The notes beneath the pieces are model-generated. The model did no database searches. It saw nothing but the letters and a program-made list of their open reading frames with translations, and was not told the origin of the DNA. Below, piece by piece: positions 26,417 through 36,223 of a stretch of 43,058 nucleotides of DNA (its first letter is position 1; every line of letters starts with the position of its first letter). The position numbers and the translations under genes were made by a program. Source of the stretch: Alphaproteobacteria bacterium (GTDB lineage Bacteria; Pseudomonadota; Alphaproteobacteria; UBA828); NCBI GenBank assembly GCA_022826665.1, contig JAJDUK010000080.1, forward strand, positions 1-43,058. The letters run 5' to 3'.

Positions 26417-27062
26417 TCACCGCCTCGCCGAAGCGCTCGATCCAGGCCTGGAGTTCGCCGGCCCGGGTCTTGAGCGCGGTGCGATTGACCACCAGCCGGG
26501 CGGAGATATCGGCGATATGCTCCACCTCGACCAGGCCGTTGGCCCTGAGCGTCGCGCCGGTGCCGACCAGATCGACGATCCGCCGGCAGAGCCCCAGCCC
26601 CGGCGCAAGCTCCATCGCGCCGTTGAGCTTGATGCACTCGGCCTGCACGCCGCGGGCGGCGAAATGGCGTCGCGTCACCTGCGGATACTTGGTGGCGACC
26701 CGCACGTGACTCCAGCGCGAGGGGTCGTCCCCAGTCGCGAGTTCCGCCGGCTCCGCCACCACCATGCGGCAGAGGCCGATGCCGAGATCGAGCGGCGCAT
26801 AGATCTCGCGGTACTCGAACTCCATCAGCACGTCGTTGCCGACCACGCCGAGCTGGGCCGCGCCGAAGGCGACGAAGGTGGCGACATCGAAGCTGCGCAC
26901 CTGGATCAGCCCGAGACCCGGATCGGACGTGGCGAAGCGCAGCTGGCGCGCGTGCTCGTCCGCGAACGCGGTTTCCGGCTCAATGCCGGCGCGCGACAGC
27001 ACGGGCGAGAGCTCGCGGGCGATCCTGCCCTTGGGCAGCGCGAGCAGCAGGCCGTCGATCAC
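26397..27062 (-). CDS. hisG: ATP phosphoribosyltransferase, short form
   Basis: First enzyme of histidine synthesis, joining ATP and PRPP. At 221 residues it is the short form, which lacks the C-terminal regulatory domain and works as an octamer with HisZ in known cases. [11 protein letters not shown] at the N-terminus, [12 protein letters not shown] and [14 protein letters not shown] (the PRPP loop) are present. The start is GTG 27062, overlapping the stop of the DUF2948 gene (GTGA). No hisZ lies in the window, so the partner must be encoded elsewhere. Confidence 0.95.
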   Translation of the reverse strand: MIDGLLLALPKGRIARELSPVLSRAGIEPETAFADEHARQLRFATSDPGLGLIQVRSFDVATFVAFGAAQLGVVGNDVLMEFEYREIYAPLDLGIGLCRMVVAEPAELATGDDPSRWSHVRVATKYPQVTRRHFAARGVQAECIKLNGAMELAPGLGLCRRIVDLVGTGATLRANGLVEVEHIADISARLVVNRTALKTRAGELQAWIERFGEAVNGAQAG

Positions 27063-27487
27063 AGGCGCTCCTCCCCCTGCACCGCAGCCAGTCGCGGCTC
27101 CTCCAGGTCCTGAAACAGGCAAGCGAGGTGGCCGGCCTCGATCCATACCTCGGCACCGTCCTGAAACAGGAGCCGCACCACGGTCGTGGACCGGTCGGGC
27201 TCGGCGACCATACCGGCGAGCGTGAGCAGCCGCGCGGGCTCGGCGCGGTCGATCCCACGCTGCTTGACCGCAGAGACCGCATCGAAGTGGATCGCGGCCC
27301 GCGCCTGGCCCGCGGGTCCACCCGCGGCCTCGCGGCAGCGGCGCACGACGATGGCCGCGAAGCGGCTGTCGGCGGGCTCGAAAGCCATCTCGCCGACCGC
27401 GAAGACGGCGTCCTCAAGGCATGCGGAGATCACGGCGAGATCGCCGGCATCCTCTGCCCGCAGCTTGAGACGCGTGCACGCCGTCAA
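27059..27487 (-). CDS. DUF2948 family protein
   Basis: A 142-residue protein of unknown function, known chiefly from alphaproteobacteria between murA and hisG. It begins with [20 protein letters not shown], has [20 protein letters not shown] in the middle, and ends with the acidic segment [11 protein letters not shown]. It has no signal peptide or membrane segment. The start overlaps the murA stop as ATGA, so it is translationally coupled. Confidence 0.88.
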   Translation of the reverse strand: MTACTRLKLRAEDAGDLAVISACLEDAVFAVGEMAFEPADSRFAAIVVRRCREAAGGPAGQARAAIHFDAVSAVKQRGIDRAEPARLLTLAGMVAEPDRSTTVVRLLFQDGAEVWIEAGHLACLFQDLEEPRLAAVQGEERL

Positions 27488-28767
27488 TGATGGACCCGGT
27501 CGATCTCGGCGCCGCAGGCCGCGAGCTTGTCCTCAATCCGCTCGTAGCCGCGGTCGAGGTGATAGACCCGGTGCACCACGGTCTCGCCCTCGGCGGCGAG
27601 TCCCGCAAGGACCAGCGACGACGAGGCCCGGAGGTCGGTGGCCATCACCTGCGCGCCAGTGAGCGAGTCCACGCCGCGCACCAGCGCGGTCGGGCCGCGA
27701 ACGGCGATGTCCGCGCCCATGCGGCGCAGCTCCTGCACGTGCATGAAGCGGTTCTCGAAGATCGTCTCGGTGATCATCGCGGCGCCGTCGGCGACAGTCA
27801 TGAGCGCCATCGCCTGCGCCTGCAGGTCGGTGGGAAAGCCGGGATAGGGCCGCGTCGTCACGTCCGTCGCCGCCGGCCGGCCGTTGCCGCGCACCCGGAG
27901 CCCACGCGCCGTCACGGTGATGCTAACCCCGGCAGCCTCCAGATAGTCGAGCAGCGAGCGCAGCAGGGCGGCCGGCGCGCCGGCCAGCTCGACATCGCCG
28001 CCCACCATGGCAGCCGCCAGCGCATAGGTGCCGGCCTCGATGCGATCGCCCACCACGTGATGCTCGGCGCCGGAGAGCGCCTCCTTGCCGCGAATCAGAA
28101 GCTCGTCAGTCCCGATTCCCGTGATGTCGGCGCCCATCGCGTTCAGGCAAAGGGCGAGATCGGCGATCTCGGGCTCGCGCGCGGCGTTGCGGATGACCGT
28201 CTCGCCGTCCGCCAGCGTCGCCGCCATCATCAGGTTTTCCGTGGCTCCCACCGAGGCGAAGGGCAGCCTGATCTCTGCTCCGCGCAGGCGCCCGCGCGCG
28301 TGCGCCCGGATGTCGCCGTCCTCCAGCACGACCTGGGCACCGAGCCGGGCGAGCCCGTCGATGTGCAGATCCACTGGCCGCGTGCCGATGGCGCAGCCGC
28401 CGGGGAGCGAGACGGTCGCGCGCCCCGTGCGGGCGAGCAGCGGGCCCAACACCAGGATGGAGGCGCGCATTCGGCTCACCAGCTCGTAGGGCGCCGTGGT
28501 GCTGGTGATCTGGCGCGCCCGGAGCGAGAGCACCCGCCCGGCATTGCCGCCGCGCCGGGCGTGGCCGTCCATGCCGATCTCGACCCCGTGCTGGGCCAGC
28601 AGGTGCGCGAGCGTGGTGATGTCGGTGAGGTGCGGGATGTTGGCGAGCGTGAGCGTTTCGTCGGTCAAGAGACACGCCGCCATCAACGGCAGGGCCGCGT
28701 TCTTGGCGCCAAAGATCTCGATCTCGCCCTCGAGCGGGCGGCCGCCCCTGATGCGGATGCTGTCCAT
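27484..28767 (-). CDS. murA: UDP-N-acetylglucosamine 1-carboxyvinyltransferase
   Basis: First committed step of peptidoglycan synthesis: enolpyruvyl transfer from PEP to UDP-GlcNAc. The 427-residue length is standard. Lys22 (GAKNAALP) and the loop Cys125 in [15 protein letters not shown] (Cys115 in E. coli) are both present, so the enzyme should be fosfomycin-sensitive by this criterion. The start at 28767 ([12 protein letters not shown]) gives the normal N-terminus; the frame stays open upstream without similarity. It is the first gene of the nine-gene minus-strand operon that ends with the antiporter. Confidence 0.97.
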   Translation of the reverse strand: MDSIRIRGGRPLEGEIEIFGAKNAALPLMAACLLTDETLTLANIPHLTDITTLAHLLAQHGVEIGMDGHARRGGNAGRVLSLRARQITSTTAPYELVSRMRASILVLGPLLARTGRATVSLPGGCAIGTRPVDLHIDGLARLGAQVVLEDGDIRAHARGRLRGAEIRLPFASVGATENLMMAATLADGETVIRNAAREPEIADLALCLNAMGADITGIGTDELLIRGKEALSGAEHHVVGDRIEAGTYALAAAMVGGDVELAGAPAALLRSLLDYLEAAGVSITVTARGLRVRGNGRPAATDVTTRPYPGFPTDLQAQAMALMTVADGAAMITETIFENRFMHVQELRRMGADIAVRGPTALVRGVDSLTGAQVMATDLRASSSLVLAGLAAEGETVVHRVYHLDRGYERIEDKLAACGAEIDRVHH

Positions 28768-28904
28768 CAATCGCCCCTGGCGCCGGGGGCAGGGCGCCGC
28801 ACCGCCATGCGGCCGCACATGAGAATCGGCGCGGCCGCACCATAGGCGAGCGGTGCCCGAGGGACAAGCCAGCGGGGCGACAGACCAGGAACCTGCCATT
28901 GACG

Positions 28905-28925
28905 GAAACCGGGCCGAAGGCCCGG
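28905..28925 (-). terminator. Probable Rho-independent terminator of the sarcosine oxidase operon
   Basis: On the minus strand CCGGGCC-TTC-GGCCCGG forms a perfect 7-bp stem with a three-base loop, followed by TTTCCGT. It stands about 110 bp after the soxG stop and before murA. The T-run is weak. Between it and soxG lies a GC-rich set of short repeats (GCGCTCGCTCCGCTCGCTTG and CGCGCGTAGCGCG). Confidence 0.6.
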
Positions 28926-29035
28926 ACGGCGCGACTGCGCCGCGCGCGTAGCGCGTAGGCAAGCGAGCGGAGCGAGCGCCCGCCGTTGAGGGAAATGAAC
29001 GAGTCGGGAGAGGGACAGGGAGAAGTGGGTGCTTC

Positions 29036-29629
29036 TCAGCCCTGCCGGTACTCCGCCATGGCGTCGAGCAGCCAGGTGGCCAGATAGACCGAGAACGAAT
29101 TGCGCACCGTGATCTCGTAGGACGGCGTGTCGTCAGTCTGGTGCAGAATCACGTTTGCCTTCGCCAGCGCGGTTTGCACGCAGGTGTTGGGCTTGAACGC
29201 TCGCGGGTGAAGGTCGAGGCGGCAGCCCTTCATCAACACCTCCCGCGCGCGCGGGCCCGAGAGCGCGAGCGTGGCGTACATGGCGCTCACGTCAGTCAAC
29301 GCGTGGTGGCGGCCGTCGAGGCGCCCCCGCAGCGTGTCATCGAGCTGAGCACCTTCCTCCGCCGGGCCGGTCACCAGCCACTCGTCGGGACCGAGCCAGA
29401 GCAAGATCTTGCCGTTGACGGTGGTGGCTGCGGTGTTTGGTGTGCGCGGCAACGACCCGCCAAGAATGGCGCCGGCGGCGGTGAGCGCCTCAACATCCTT
29501 CGGATCGATTCGGAGGTTGAAACGCGCACGCGCCGACCTGTCTGTTAGCGTCACGCCATCGGCGCGCGCGCCCGCGAGCGCGTCTGCAAGGCCCGCGAGC
29601 GGGCTGCGGGGTGCCGGCGCCTCAGCCAT
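29036..29629 (-). CDS. soxG: Sarcosine oxidase gamma subunit
   Basis: The small structural subunit (197 residues) of heterotetrameric sarcosine oxidase. It is recognised by [49 protein letters not shown] and [20 protein letters not shown] near the C-terminus, a folate-binding-like GcvT-related fold. The ATG at 29629 overlaps the alpha-subunit stop by 8 nt. It completes the order B, D, A, G. No folate genes (glyA, purU, folD) are attached, unlike many sox operons. Confidence 0.93.
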   Translation of the reverse strand: MAEAPAPRSPLAGLADALAGARADGVTLTDRSARARFNLRIDPKDVEALTAAGAILGGSLPRTPNTAATTVNGKILLWLGPDEWLVTGPAEEGAQLDDTLRGRLDGRHHALTDVSAMYATLALSGPRAREVLMKGCRLDLHPRAFKPNTCVQTALAKANVILHQTDDTPSYEITVRNSFSVYLATWLLDAMAEYRQG

Positions 29630-32627
29630 CCCGCTTGGCTCCTTCCGAGTCGTAGAACACCGGCTCGGTGATCTTGCAGGGCAGGAAGCCGGTCTCGGGC
29701 GCCGCATAGATGGTCTCGCCCTTGCGCGCCCGGCCGCCCTTCACCAGCGCGAGCGCGATGGAACGCCCCAATGTCGGGCTCGCGTAGCTCGATGTGACGT
29801 GACCGATCATCGGGATCGGCGGCTGCCCGCGCTTGTCCACCAGCTGCGTGCCTTCGGGTAGCACCTTCTTGGGGTCGTCGGTGAGGATGCCGACGAGCTG
29901 CTTGCGGTCCTCGCGCCGCGAGTCTTCGCGGTTCCAGGCGCGCTTGCCCAAGAAATCGGCTTTCTTCTTGGAGACGATCCAGTCCATGCCGAGGTCGTGC
30001 GGCGTGGTGGTGCCGTCGGTCTCCTGGCCCACGATGATGAAGCCCCGCTCGGCACGCAGCACGTGCATCGCCTCGGTGCCGTAGGGGGTGATGCCGTGCT
30101 CGGCGCCTGCCTCCATCAGGGCATCCCACAGGCGGCGGCCGTGGCTCCAGGGCACGTTGATCTCGAAGCTGAGCTCGCCGGTGAAGCTGATGCGGAAGAC
30201 GCGGGCATTCACGCCGGCGACGACGCCCTCCTTCACGCTCATGAAGGGGAAGGAGTGGGCATCCAGCGCCATCTCCGGCGCCAGCGCAGCCAGCACGTCG
30301 CGGGCGCGTGGGCCGGCCAGCGCCACCGTCGCCCACTGCTCGGTCACCGAGGTGCAGTAGACCTTGAGCTCCGGCCACTCGGTCTGCAGCCATTCCTCGA
30401 GCCATTCCAGCACGTGGGCCGCGTTGCCGGTGGTCGTCGTCATCAGGTAGTGGTTCTCGCCGAGGCGCGCGGTGGTGCCGTCGTCGAAGACCATACCGTC
30501 GTCGCCGCACATCAGCCCGTAGCGCACCCGGCCTACCTTCAGCGTCGAAAAGGCGTTGGTGTAGACCATGTCGAGCAGGGTCGTGGCGTCGGGCCCCTTG
30601 ATGTCGATCTTGCCGAGGGTGGAGGCATCGAGGATACCCGCAGCCTCCCGCACCGCCCGGCATTCGCGCGCCACCGCCGCGTGCTTGTCATCGCGCCGCT
30701 TGGGATACCACCAGGGCCGGTGCCACTGGCCCACGGGCTCGAACACCGTACCTGCGGCCTCGTGCCACACGTGCATCGCCGTGCGCCGCACCGGGTCCAT
30801 CAGCGCGCCGGTATCGCGCCCGGCGAGCGCGCCGAAGGTGACCGGCGTATAGGGCGGGCGATAGGTGGTAAAGCCCACCTCGGGCACCGTCTTGCCCAGC
30901 GCATCGGCAAGGATGGCAAGCCCGTTGACGTTCGCCGTCTTGCCCTGGTCGGTGCCCATGCCGACGGTGGTGTAGCGCTTGACGTGCTCGACCGACCGAA
31001 AACCCTCGCGCGCGGCGAGCCGGATATCCGCCGCGGTCACGTCGTCCTGGTGGTCGACCATGTGCTTGGCCTTGCCGTGGCCGAGCGGCTTCAGCCCCGG
31101 TGCGAGCCAGTAGGGTGTGATGGCGCCGGGCTCAGGTGCTTCGACCGGCGGTGCCGGCGGCGGCGTGCCATCGCCGAAACCCGCCGCCTCGGCCGCGCGC
31201 GCGCCGATGGCGGCCCCCTCCGCGAGACAAGCGGCGAGGCCAAAGCTGCCGTTGGCGGCGCCCGCGACTTCCAGTGCTTGCGTCGCGGTGCCGGGGAGGA
31301 AGATGCCCCGCGCCTCTTCGTAGGTGAGCTTGCCGGCCGACTGGCTGAAGAGATGCACCGCCGGGTTCCAGCCGCCGGAGACCAGCACGCTGTCGCAGAA
31401 GATGCGGTATTGCTCGCCGCTGAGCCCGCCATCCCCGTCGAGCTTCGCAACGGTGACGGAGCGCACCCGCTTCGTCCCGTGAGTGGCGGCGATGGCCGAG
31501 CCGGTGTGGAGCGCGACGCCGGCCTCCTTGAGCGCAGGCGCCAGCGGCGCCGCGGGCTCGGGCCGGCAATCGACCACGGCGCCGACCGTGCCGCCCGCCT
31601 CGACGATGTCGTGCGCTACCTCGTAAGCCGCGTCGTTGTTGGTAAACAGCACCGCGCGCTCGCCCGGCAGCGCCGCGTACTGGTTGAGGTAGCGCTGCGC
31701 CGCCGAGGCCAGCAGAATGCCGGGGCGGTCGTTGTCGGCGAACACCAAGGGCCGCTCATGGGCGCCGGTGGCGAGCACCACCCTGCCCGCCTTGATGTTC
31801 CAGAGGCGCTGACGGCTCGTGCCGGCCGGCGCGCCCGGCCCCAGGTGGTCGGTGCGGCGCTCGAACGCGCTCAGCGAGTTGTGGTCGTAGTAGCCGAAGA
31901 GCGTGGTGCGGGTGAGGACGCGGACCTCCTCCATCGCGGCAAGACGCCCGGCCGCCGCTTGGGCCCAGGCCGCGCCGTCGACGCCATCGACTCTGTGGCG
32001 CAGGCCCACCAGGGCGCCGCCGAGGGTCGCCTCGTCGTCCACCAGCATCACCCGCGCGCCGGCCTCACCGGCGGCGAGCGCCGCGGAGATGCCCGCCGGG
32101 CCGCCGCCCACCACCAGCACGTCGCAGTGGATGTTCATCTTGTCGTAGGAGTCCGGGTCGGGCGCCTCCGGCGCGCGGCCGAGCCCCGCCATCCGCCTGA
32201 TCGCGGGCTCGTAGAGCGACTTCCAGAAGGACGCCGGCCAGAGGAAAGTCTTGTAGTAGAAGCCGGCGGGGAAGAGCGGCGCGAGCCGCCCGGTCCAGGC
32301 GGCGAGGTCGCAGTTGGCGCTCGGCCAGGCGTTGACGCCGGCGGCGGTGAGCCCGTCGTAGAGCTCGACCTGGGTCGCACGCAGGTTGGGCTCCGTCCGT
32401 GCGCCTTCGCCGAGTTGCACCAGTGCGGACGGCTCCTCCGCGCCTGCGGTGAGGATGCCGCGCGGCCGGTGATACTTGAAGCTGCGGCTGGTCAGGTGCG
32501 TGCCGCTCGCGATCAGCGCGGACGCCAGCGTATCGCCGGCATAGCCCTCGTAGCTCCGCCCGTTGAAGGTGAAGCGGAGGCGCTGCGCCCTGTCGATCCG
32601 CCCACCCTCCTTGAGACGAAAGCGCAC
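29622..32627 (-). CDS. soxA: Sarcosine oxidase alpha subunit
   Basis: A 1001-residue large subunit that binds NAD+ and, in its C-terminal half, tetrahydrofolate. In order: a 2Fe-2S-like N-terminal domain fold (RFTFNGRSYEGYAGDTLASA), a Rossmann domain (VVGGGPAGISAALAAGEAGA at about 150), the pyridine-nucleotide region, and a GcvT-like aminomethyltransferase domain over the last 380 residues (GILDASTLGKIDIKGPDA...). Formaldehyde from sarcosine is normally passed to tetrahydrofolate there. The start is GTG 32627, sharing a base with the soxD stop (TAGTG). The enzyme makes glycine, H2O2 and 5,10-methylene-THF. Confidence 0.95.
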   Translation of the reverse strand: MRFRLKEGGRIDRAQRLRFTFNGRSYEGYAGDTLASALIASGTHLTSRSFKYHRPRGILTAGAEEPSALVQLGEGARTEPNLRATQVELYDGLTAAGVNAWPSANCDLAAWTGRLAPLFPAGFYYKTFLWPASFWKSLYEPAIRRMAGLGRAPEAPDPDSYDKMNIHCDVLVVGGGPAGISAALAAGEAGARVMLVDDEATLGGALVGLRHRVDGVDGAAWAQAAAGRLAAMEEVRVLTRTTLFGYYDHNSLSAFERRTDHLGPGAPAGTSRQRLWNIKAGRVVLATGAHERPLVFADNDRPGILLASAAQRYLNQYAALPGERAVLFTNNDAAYEVAHDIVEAGGTVGAVVDCRPEPAAPLAPALKEAGVALHTGSAIAATHGTKRVRSVTVAKLDGDGGLSGEQYRIFCDSVLVSGGWNPAVHLFSQSAGKLTYEEARGIFLPGTATQALEVAGAANGSFGLAACLAEGAAIGARAAEAAGFGDGTPPPAPPVEAPEPGAITPYWLAPGLKPLGHGKAKHMVDHQDDVTAADIRLAAREGFRSVEHVKRYTTVGMGTDQGKTANVNGLAILADALGKTVPEVGFTTYRPPYTPVTFGALAGRDTGALMDPVRRTAMHVWHEAAGTVFEPVGQWHRPWWYPKRRDDKHAAVARECRAVREAAGILDASTLGKIDIKGPDATTLLDMVYTNAFSTLKVGRVRYGLMCGDDGMVFDDGTTARLGENHYLMTTTTGNAAHVLEWLEEWLQTEWPELKVYCTSVTEQWATVALAGPRARDVLAALAPEMALDAHSFPFMSVKEGVVAGVNARVFRISFTGELSFEINVPWSHGRRLWDALMEAGAEHGITPYGTEAMHVLRAERGFIIVGQETDGTTTPHDLGMDWIVSKKKADFLGKRAWNREDSRREDRKQLVGILTDDPKKVLPEGTQLVDKRGQPPIPMIGHVTSSYASPTLGRSIALALVKGGRARKGETIYAAPETGFLPCKITEPVFYDSEGAKRDG

Positions 32628-32923
32628 TATCCGCCCTCCGCCTCGTCGCCCGGCGCATCGGGCCTGGGCGTGCCCATGGGATAGATCGTGAGCACGTCGT
32701 TGCTGACGGTGTCGCGCAGCGCGTTGAACCAGCGCCGGCAGCCTTCCCGGTGCATCCAGCGCTCGGCGTGGACGCCCTTCGGGTTGCTCCGCATGAAGAG
32801 ATAGTCGCCCCAGCCGGCATCGTCGGTCGTCGCCGGGTCGGGGCGTGCGATGTGGGCCTCGCCACCGTAGCGAAACTCGGATTCCGGCCGCGCGCCGCAC
32901 CAGGGGCAATCGATCCAGAGCAT
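32627..32923 (-). CDS. soxD: Sarcosine oxidase delta subunit
   Basis: The 98-residue zinc-binding subunit. CPWCGARPESEF at the N-terminus and HREGCRRWFNALRDT supply the Cys/His ligands, and TIYPMG near the end is usual for SoxD. It starts at ATG 32923, 10 nt after the soxB stop, and overlaps soxA by one base. Confidence 0.95.
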   Translation of the reverse strand: MLWIDCPWCGARPESEFRYGGEAHIARPDPATTDDAGWGDYLFMRSNPKGVHAERWMHREGCRRWFNALRDTVSNDVLTIYPMGTPRPDAPGDEAEGG

Positions 32924-32933
32924 TCCGCGCTTC

Positions 32934-34184
32934 CTAGTGCGCCACGGCCGCCGCCGCGTGCTCGTCGATGAGCGCGCCGGAGGTGAAGCGGTCGAGCGCA
33001 AAGGGCGCGTTGAGCGGGTGCGGCTCGCCGGTCGCGATGGTGTGGGCCAGCACCCAGCCCGAGCCCGGCGTCGCCTTGAAGCCGCCGGTGCCCCAGCCGC
33101 CGTTGATGAAGAGACCTTCCACCGGGGTCTTGCCGATGATGGGCGAGGCATCGGGGCAGACATCCACGATCCCGGCCCAGGAGCGCATCATCCGCACCCG
33201 GCTGAAGATCGGGATCAACTCGACGATGGCCCCCATCTGGTCCTCGATGGTGTGCAGACCGCCGCGCTGGCTATAGGAGTTGGGCGGGTCGAGGCCGGCG
33301 CCGATCACGAGCTCGCCCTTGTCGGACTGGCTGACGTAGACGTGCACGCCGTTCGACATGATGACGCAGTGAAGCACCGGCTTGAGCGGCTCAGAGACCA
33401 GCGCCTGCAGCGGGTGGCTCTCGATCGGCAGCCGGAAGCCCGCCATCGCAGCCAGCACCGAGCTATGCCCCGCGACCACGATGCCGACCTTCTTCGCGGC
33501 GATCGTGCCTTGCGTGGTTTGCACGCCGGTCACCCGGCCGGCTTCCACGTCGATGCCGGTGACCTCGCAATTCTGGATGATGTCGACGCCGCGCGCGTCC
33601 GCCGCCCGCGCGTAGCCCCAGGCGACCGCATCGTGGCGTGCGTTGCCGCCTCGTCGCTGCAGGGTGCCGCCCATGATCGGGTAGCGCGTCTTGGGCGAGG
33701 TGTTGAGGATCGGGCAGAACGCCTTGACCTCCTCCGTGGACAGCAGCTCGGCATCGACCGCGTTGAGCCGGTTGGCGTTGACCCGCCGGGTCGCCTCCTG
33801 CAGATCGTGGACGTTGTGGATCAGGTTCAGCACGCCCCGCTGGCTGAACATCAGGTTGTAGTTCAGTTCCTGTGCGAGGCCTTCCCACAGCTTGAGCGAG
33901 TGCTCATAAAGCGCCGCGCTCTCGTCCCACAGATAGTTGGAGCGGATCACCGTGGTGTTGCGGCCGGTGTTGCCGCCGCCGAGCCAGCCTTTCTCCAGCA
34001 CCGCCACATTGGTGATGCCGTGGAGGGCGGCGAGGTAGTAGGCGGTCGCCAGCCCGTGTCCGCCGGCGCCGATGATGACCACATCGTAGGCTGGCTTCGG
34101 TGCAGGGCTCCGCCACTGCTCCGGCCAGTGCTCGTGGTGGCTCAGCGCGTTGCGCGCCAGGCTGAAGATCGAGAACTTTTTCAT
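32934..34184 (-). CDS. soxB: Sarcosine oxidase beta subunit
   Basis: A 416-residue flavoprotein of the DAO family that oxidises sarcosine and carries the FMN shuttle. The FAD-binding GxGxxG is at 39-44 (GAGGHG). His184 in [12 protein letters not shown] is the residue that corresponds to the covalent FMN ligand of known enzymes. [17 protein letters not shown] near the C-terminus belongs to the second flavin-binding motif. It is the first gene of soxBDAG, divergent from the CoA-binding gene over 142 bp. Confidence 0.96.
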   Translation of the reverse strand: MKKFSIFSLARNALSHHEHWPEQWRSPAPKPAYDVVIIGAGGHGLATAYYLAALHGITNVAVLEKGWLGGGNTGRNTTVIRSNYLWDESAALYEHSLKLWEGLAQELNYNLMFSQRGVLNLIHNVHDLQEATRRVNANRLNAVDAELLSTEEVKAFCPILNTSPKTRYPIMGGTLQRRGGNARHDAVAWGYARAADARGVDIIQNCEVTGIDVEAGRVTGVQTTQGTIAAKKVGIVVAGHSSVLAAMAGFRLPIESHPLQALVSEPLKPVLHCVIMSNGVHVYVSQSDKGELVIGAGLDPPNSYSQRGGLHTIEDQMGAIVELIPIFSRVRMMRSWAGIVDVCPDASPIIGKTPVEGLFINGGWGTGGFKATPGSGWVLAHTIATGEPHPLNAPFALDRFTSGALIDEHAAAAVAH

Positions 34185-34326
34185 TTGCGCGTGCCCGAAT
34201 ACAGGAACCGCGCGGCCGTGTCACTCGCGCCGGTTGGACGAATCCCCGTGTGCGTCTTGACGGGCTGCGGCCGGGGGGCTACTTGTGCGCCTCACGCACC
34301 CCCGACAGCCGCACGGATCTCTCACG

Positions 34327-34878
34327 ATGGTCGATGTCGCGATCAAGTCGACGGACGGGCACCCGCTCGTCTTCCTGCCCGAGCACGACGGCTACGCCGA
34401 CGATTACCTGCGCACCATCCTCCGAGGGGTGAAGACCTTCGCGATGGTGGGCGCCAGCACTCAGTGGCGCCGGCCCAGCTTCTACGCCATGAAGTATCTG
34501 ACCAAGAAGGGTTATCGGGTGATCCCCATCAACCCGGGCCGGGCCGGCGAGACGATCCTGGGCGAGACGGTCTACGCGAGCATCGCCGAGTGTCCCGATA
34601 AGCTCGACATGGTGGATATCTTCCGCACCTCGGAGGAGGCGCTGGATATCACCAAGGACGTCATCGCGAACAAGGATGAGAAGGGCATCGGGGTGCTGTG
34701 GATGCAGCTCACGGTGCGCAACGACCACGCCGCGCAGCTCGCCGAAGAGGCCGGGCTCACGGTCGTCATGAACCGCTGCCCCAAGATCGAGTTCGCCCGA
34801 CTCTCGGGCGAGCTGAGCTATAGTGGCATCAACTCGCGGATCGTATCCGCCAAGCGGGCAAGGCCGCTCAACGCATGA
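34327..34878 (+). CDS. CoA-binding (YccU-like) protein
   Basis: A 183-residue protein with a Rossmann-type CoA_binding_2 domain: FAMVGASTQWRRPSFYAMKYL near 38-58, GYRVIPINPGRAGETILGE, and the C-terminal MNRCPKIEFARLSGEL with the family Cys. Related proteins bind CoA but their role is unclear. The start at ATG 34327 is the family start; a longer frame to 34285 has no support. It overlaps the sulfhydrylase gene by four bases (ATGA), a pairing seen in other proteobacteria. Confidence 0.88.
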   Translation: MVDVAIKSTDGHPLVFLPEHDGYADDYLRTILRGVKTFAMVGASTQWRRPSFYAMKYLTKKGYRVIPINPGRAGETILGETVYASIAECPDKLDMVDIFRTSEEALDITKDVIANKDEKGIGVLWMQLTVRNDHAAQLAEEAGLTVVMNRCPKIEFARLSGELSYSGINSRIVSAKRARPLNA

Positions 34879-36200
34879 ACGAGATGCAACCCCTCAAGGC
34901 GGAGGCTGACAAGGCCGCGCCGCAACGCGAGTACGGGATAGAGACGCTGGCGGTCCACGCCGGCGCGCGGCCCGACCCGGTCACCGGTGCGCGGACGACG
35001 CCGATCTATCAGACCGCGGCCTACGCTTTCGACGATGCCGACCACGCGGCCGAGCTCTTCAACCTGCAGACCTTCGGCTACATCTATTCGCGCATCACCA
35101 ACCCCACCGTCGCCGTGCTCGAGGAACGGGTCGCGGCGTTGGAGAACGGACGCGGCGCCGTGGCGGCTGCCACCGGCCACGCGGCGCAGTTCCTGTTGGG
35201 CGCGACGCTGCTGGAGAGCGGCGACGAGTTCATCTCGTCGAACAATCTCTACGGCGGCTCGGTCACCCAGTTCGGCCTGAGCTTCAAGAAGCTCGGCTGG
35301 ACCTGCCACTTCGTCGACATGACGGAGCCCGAGAACGTCGAGCGGGCGATGACCGACAAGGTCAAGTTCGTCTTCTGCGAGGGGCTGGCGAACCCCGGCG
35401 GCATCGTGCTCGATCTCGAAGCGATCGCCGAAGTCACGAAGCGCCACGGCGTGCCGCTCATTGTCGACAACACGATGGCCTCACCCTATCTCTGCCGGCC
35501 CTTCGAGCACGGCGCCGACCTCGTGGTCCACTCGACCACGAAGTTCATCGGCGGCCACGGCAATACCATGGGCGGCATAGTGGTCGAATCCGGCCGCTTC
35601 GACTGGTGGCAGAACGACAAGTTCCCGAGCATGACCAAGCCGGACCCTGCCTATCACGGCCTCACCTTCGCCGAGACCTTCGGCGATTTCGGCTTTACCA
35701 TGAAGATGCGCGCCGTGGCGCTGCGGGACTATGGCCCGAGCATGGCTGCGCAGGCGGCCTGGAACTTGCTGCAGGGGGTAGAGACGTTGCCGCTCCGCAT
35801 GGAGCGCCACTGCTCGAACGCGCTCGCGGTCGCCAAGTATCTGGAAGACCACCCCAAGGTCTCCTGGGTTTCCTACGCCGGGCTGAAATCGAACCGCTAT
35901 TACGAGCTCGCCCAGAGATACCTGCCGCGCGGTGCCGGTGCGGTCTTCACCTTCGGCGTCAAGGGCGGCTACGAGGCCGGGCTCAGGGTGGTCGATACCG
36001 TCAACATGTTCTCGCACCTCGCCAATATCGGCGACACGCGGAGCCTGATCATCCACCCGGCGTCCACCACCCACCGCCAGCTCTCCGACGAACAGAAGTC
36101 CAACGCCGGCGCTGGGCCGGACGTGGTGCGACTCTCCGTGGGCATCGAGAGCATCGACGACATCATCGCCGACCTCGACCAGGCCCTCGATCAGGCCTGA
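34875..36200 (+). CDS. O-acetylhomoserine/O-acetylserine sulfhydrylase family enzyme
   Basis: A 441-residue PLP enzyme of the Cys/Met metabolism family, MetY type. SRITNPTVAVLEERVAALE, the PLP-pocket Asp198 (IVDNTMASPYLCRP) and Schiff-base Lys223 in HSTTKFIGGHG are present. The long C-terminal half with FGVKGGYEAG and HPASTTHRQLSDEQ matches MetY rather than MetB. It joins sulfide (or a thiol) to O-acetylhomoserine. Cystathionine-type lyases are the alternative. It is translationally coupled to the upstream CoA-binding gene. Confidence 0.9.
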   Translation: MNEMQPLKAEADKAAPQREYGIETLAVHAGARPDPVTGARTTPIYQTAAYAFDDADHAAELFNLQTFGYIYSRITNPTVAVLEERVAALENGRGAVAAATGHAAQFLLGATLLESGDEFISSNNLYGGSVTQFGLSFKKLGWTCHFVDMTEPENVERAMTDKVKFVFCEGLANPGGIVLDLEAIAEVTKRHGVPLIVDNTMASPYLCRPFEHGADLVVHSTTKFIGGHGNTMGGIVVESGRFDWWQNDKFPSMTKPDPAYHGLTFAETFGDFGFTMKMRAVALRDYGPSMAAQAAWNLLQGVETLPLRMERHCSNALAVAKYLEDHPKVSWVSYAGLKSNRYYELAQRYLPRGAGAVFTFGVKGGYEAGLRVVDTVNMFSHLANIGDTRSLIIHPASTTHRQLSDEQKSNAGAGPDVVRLSVGIESIDDIIADLDQALDQA

Positions 36201-36223
36201 CGCATTGATCTAAGGGAAGATTT

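Noticed and set aside
28926-29035. Coding region between soxG and the terminator
   Set aside because: Short GC-rich repeats with no usable start or ribosome-binding site.
29997-32684. Plus-strand 895-codon open frame across soxA
   Set aside because: It is antisense to a well-supported gene and shows only composition-driven repeats.
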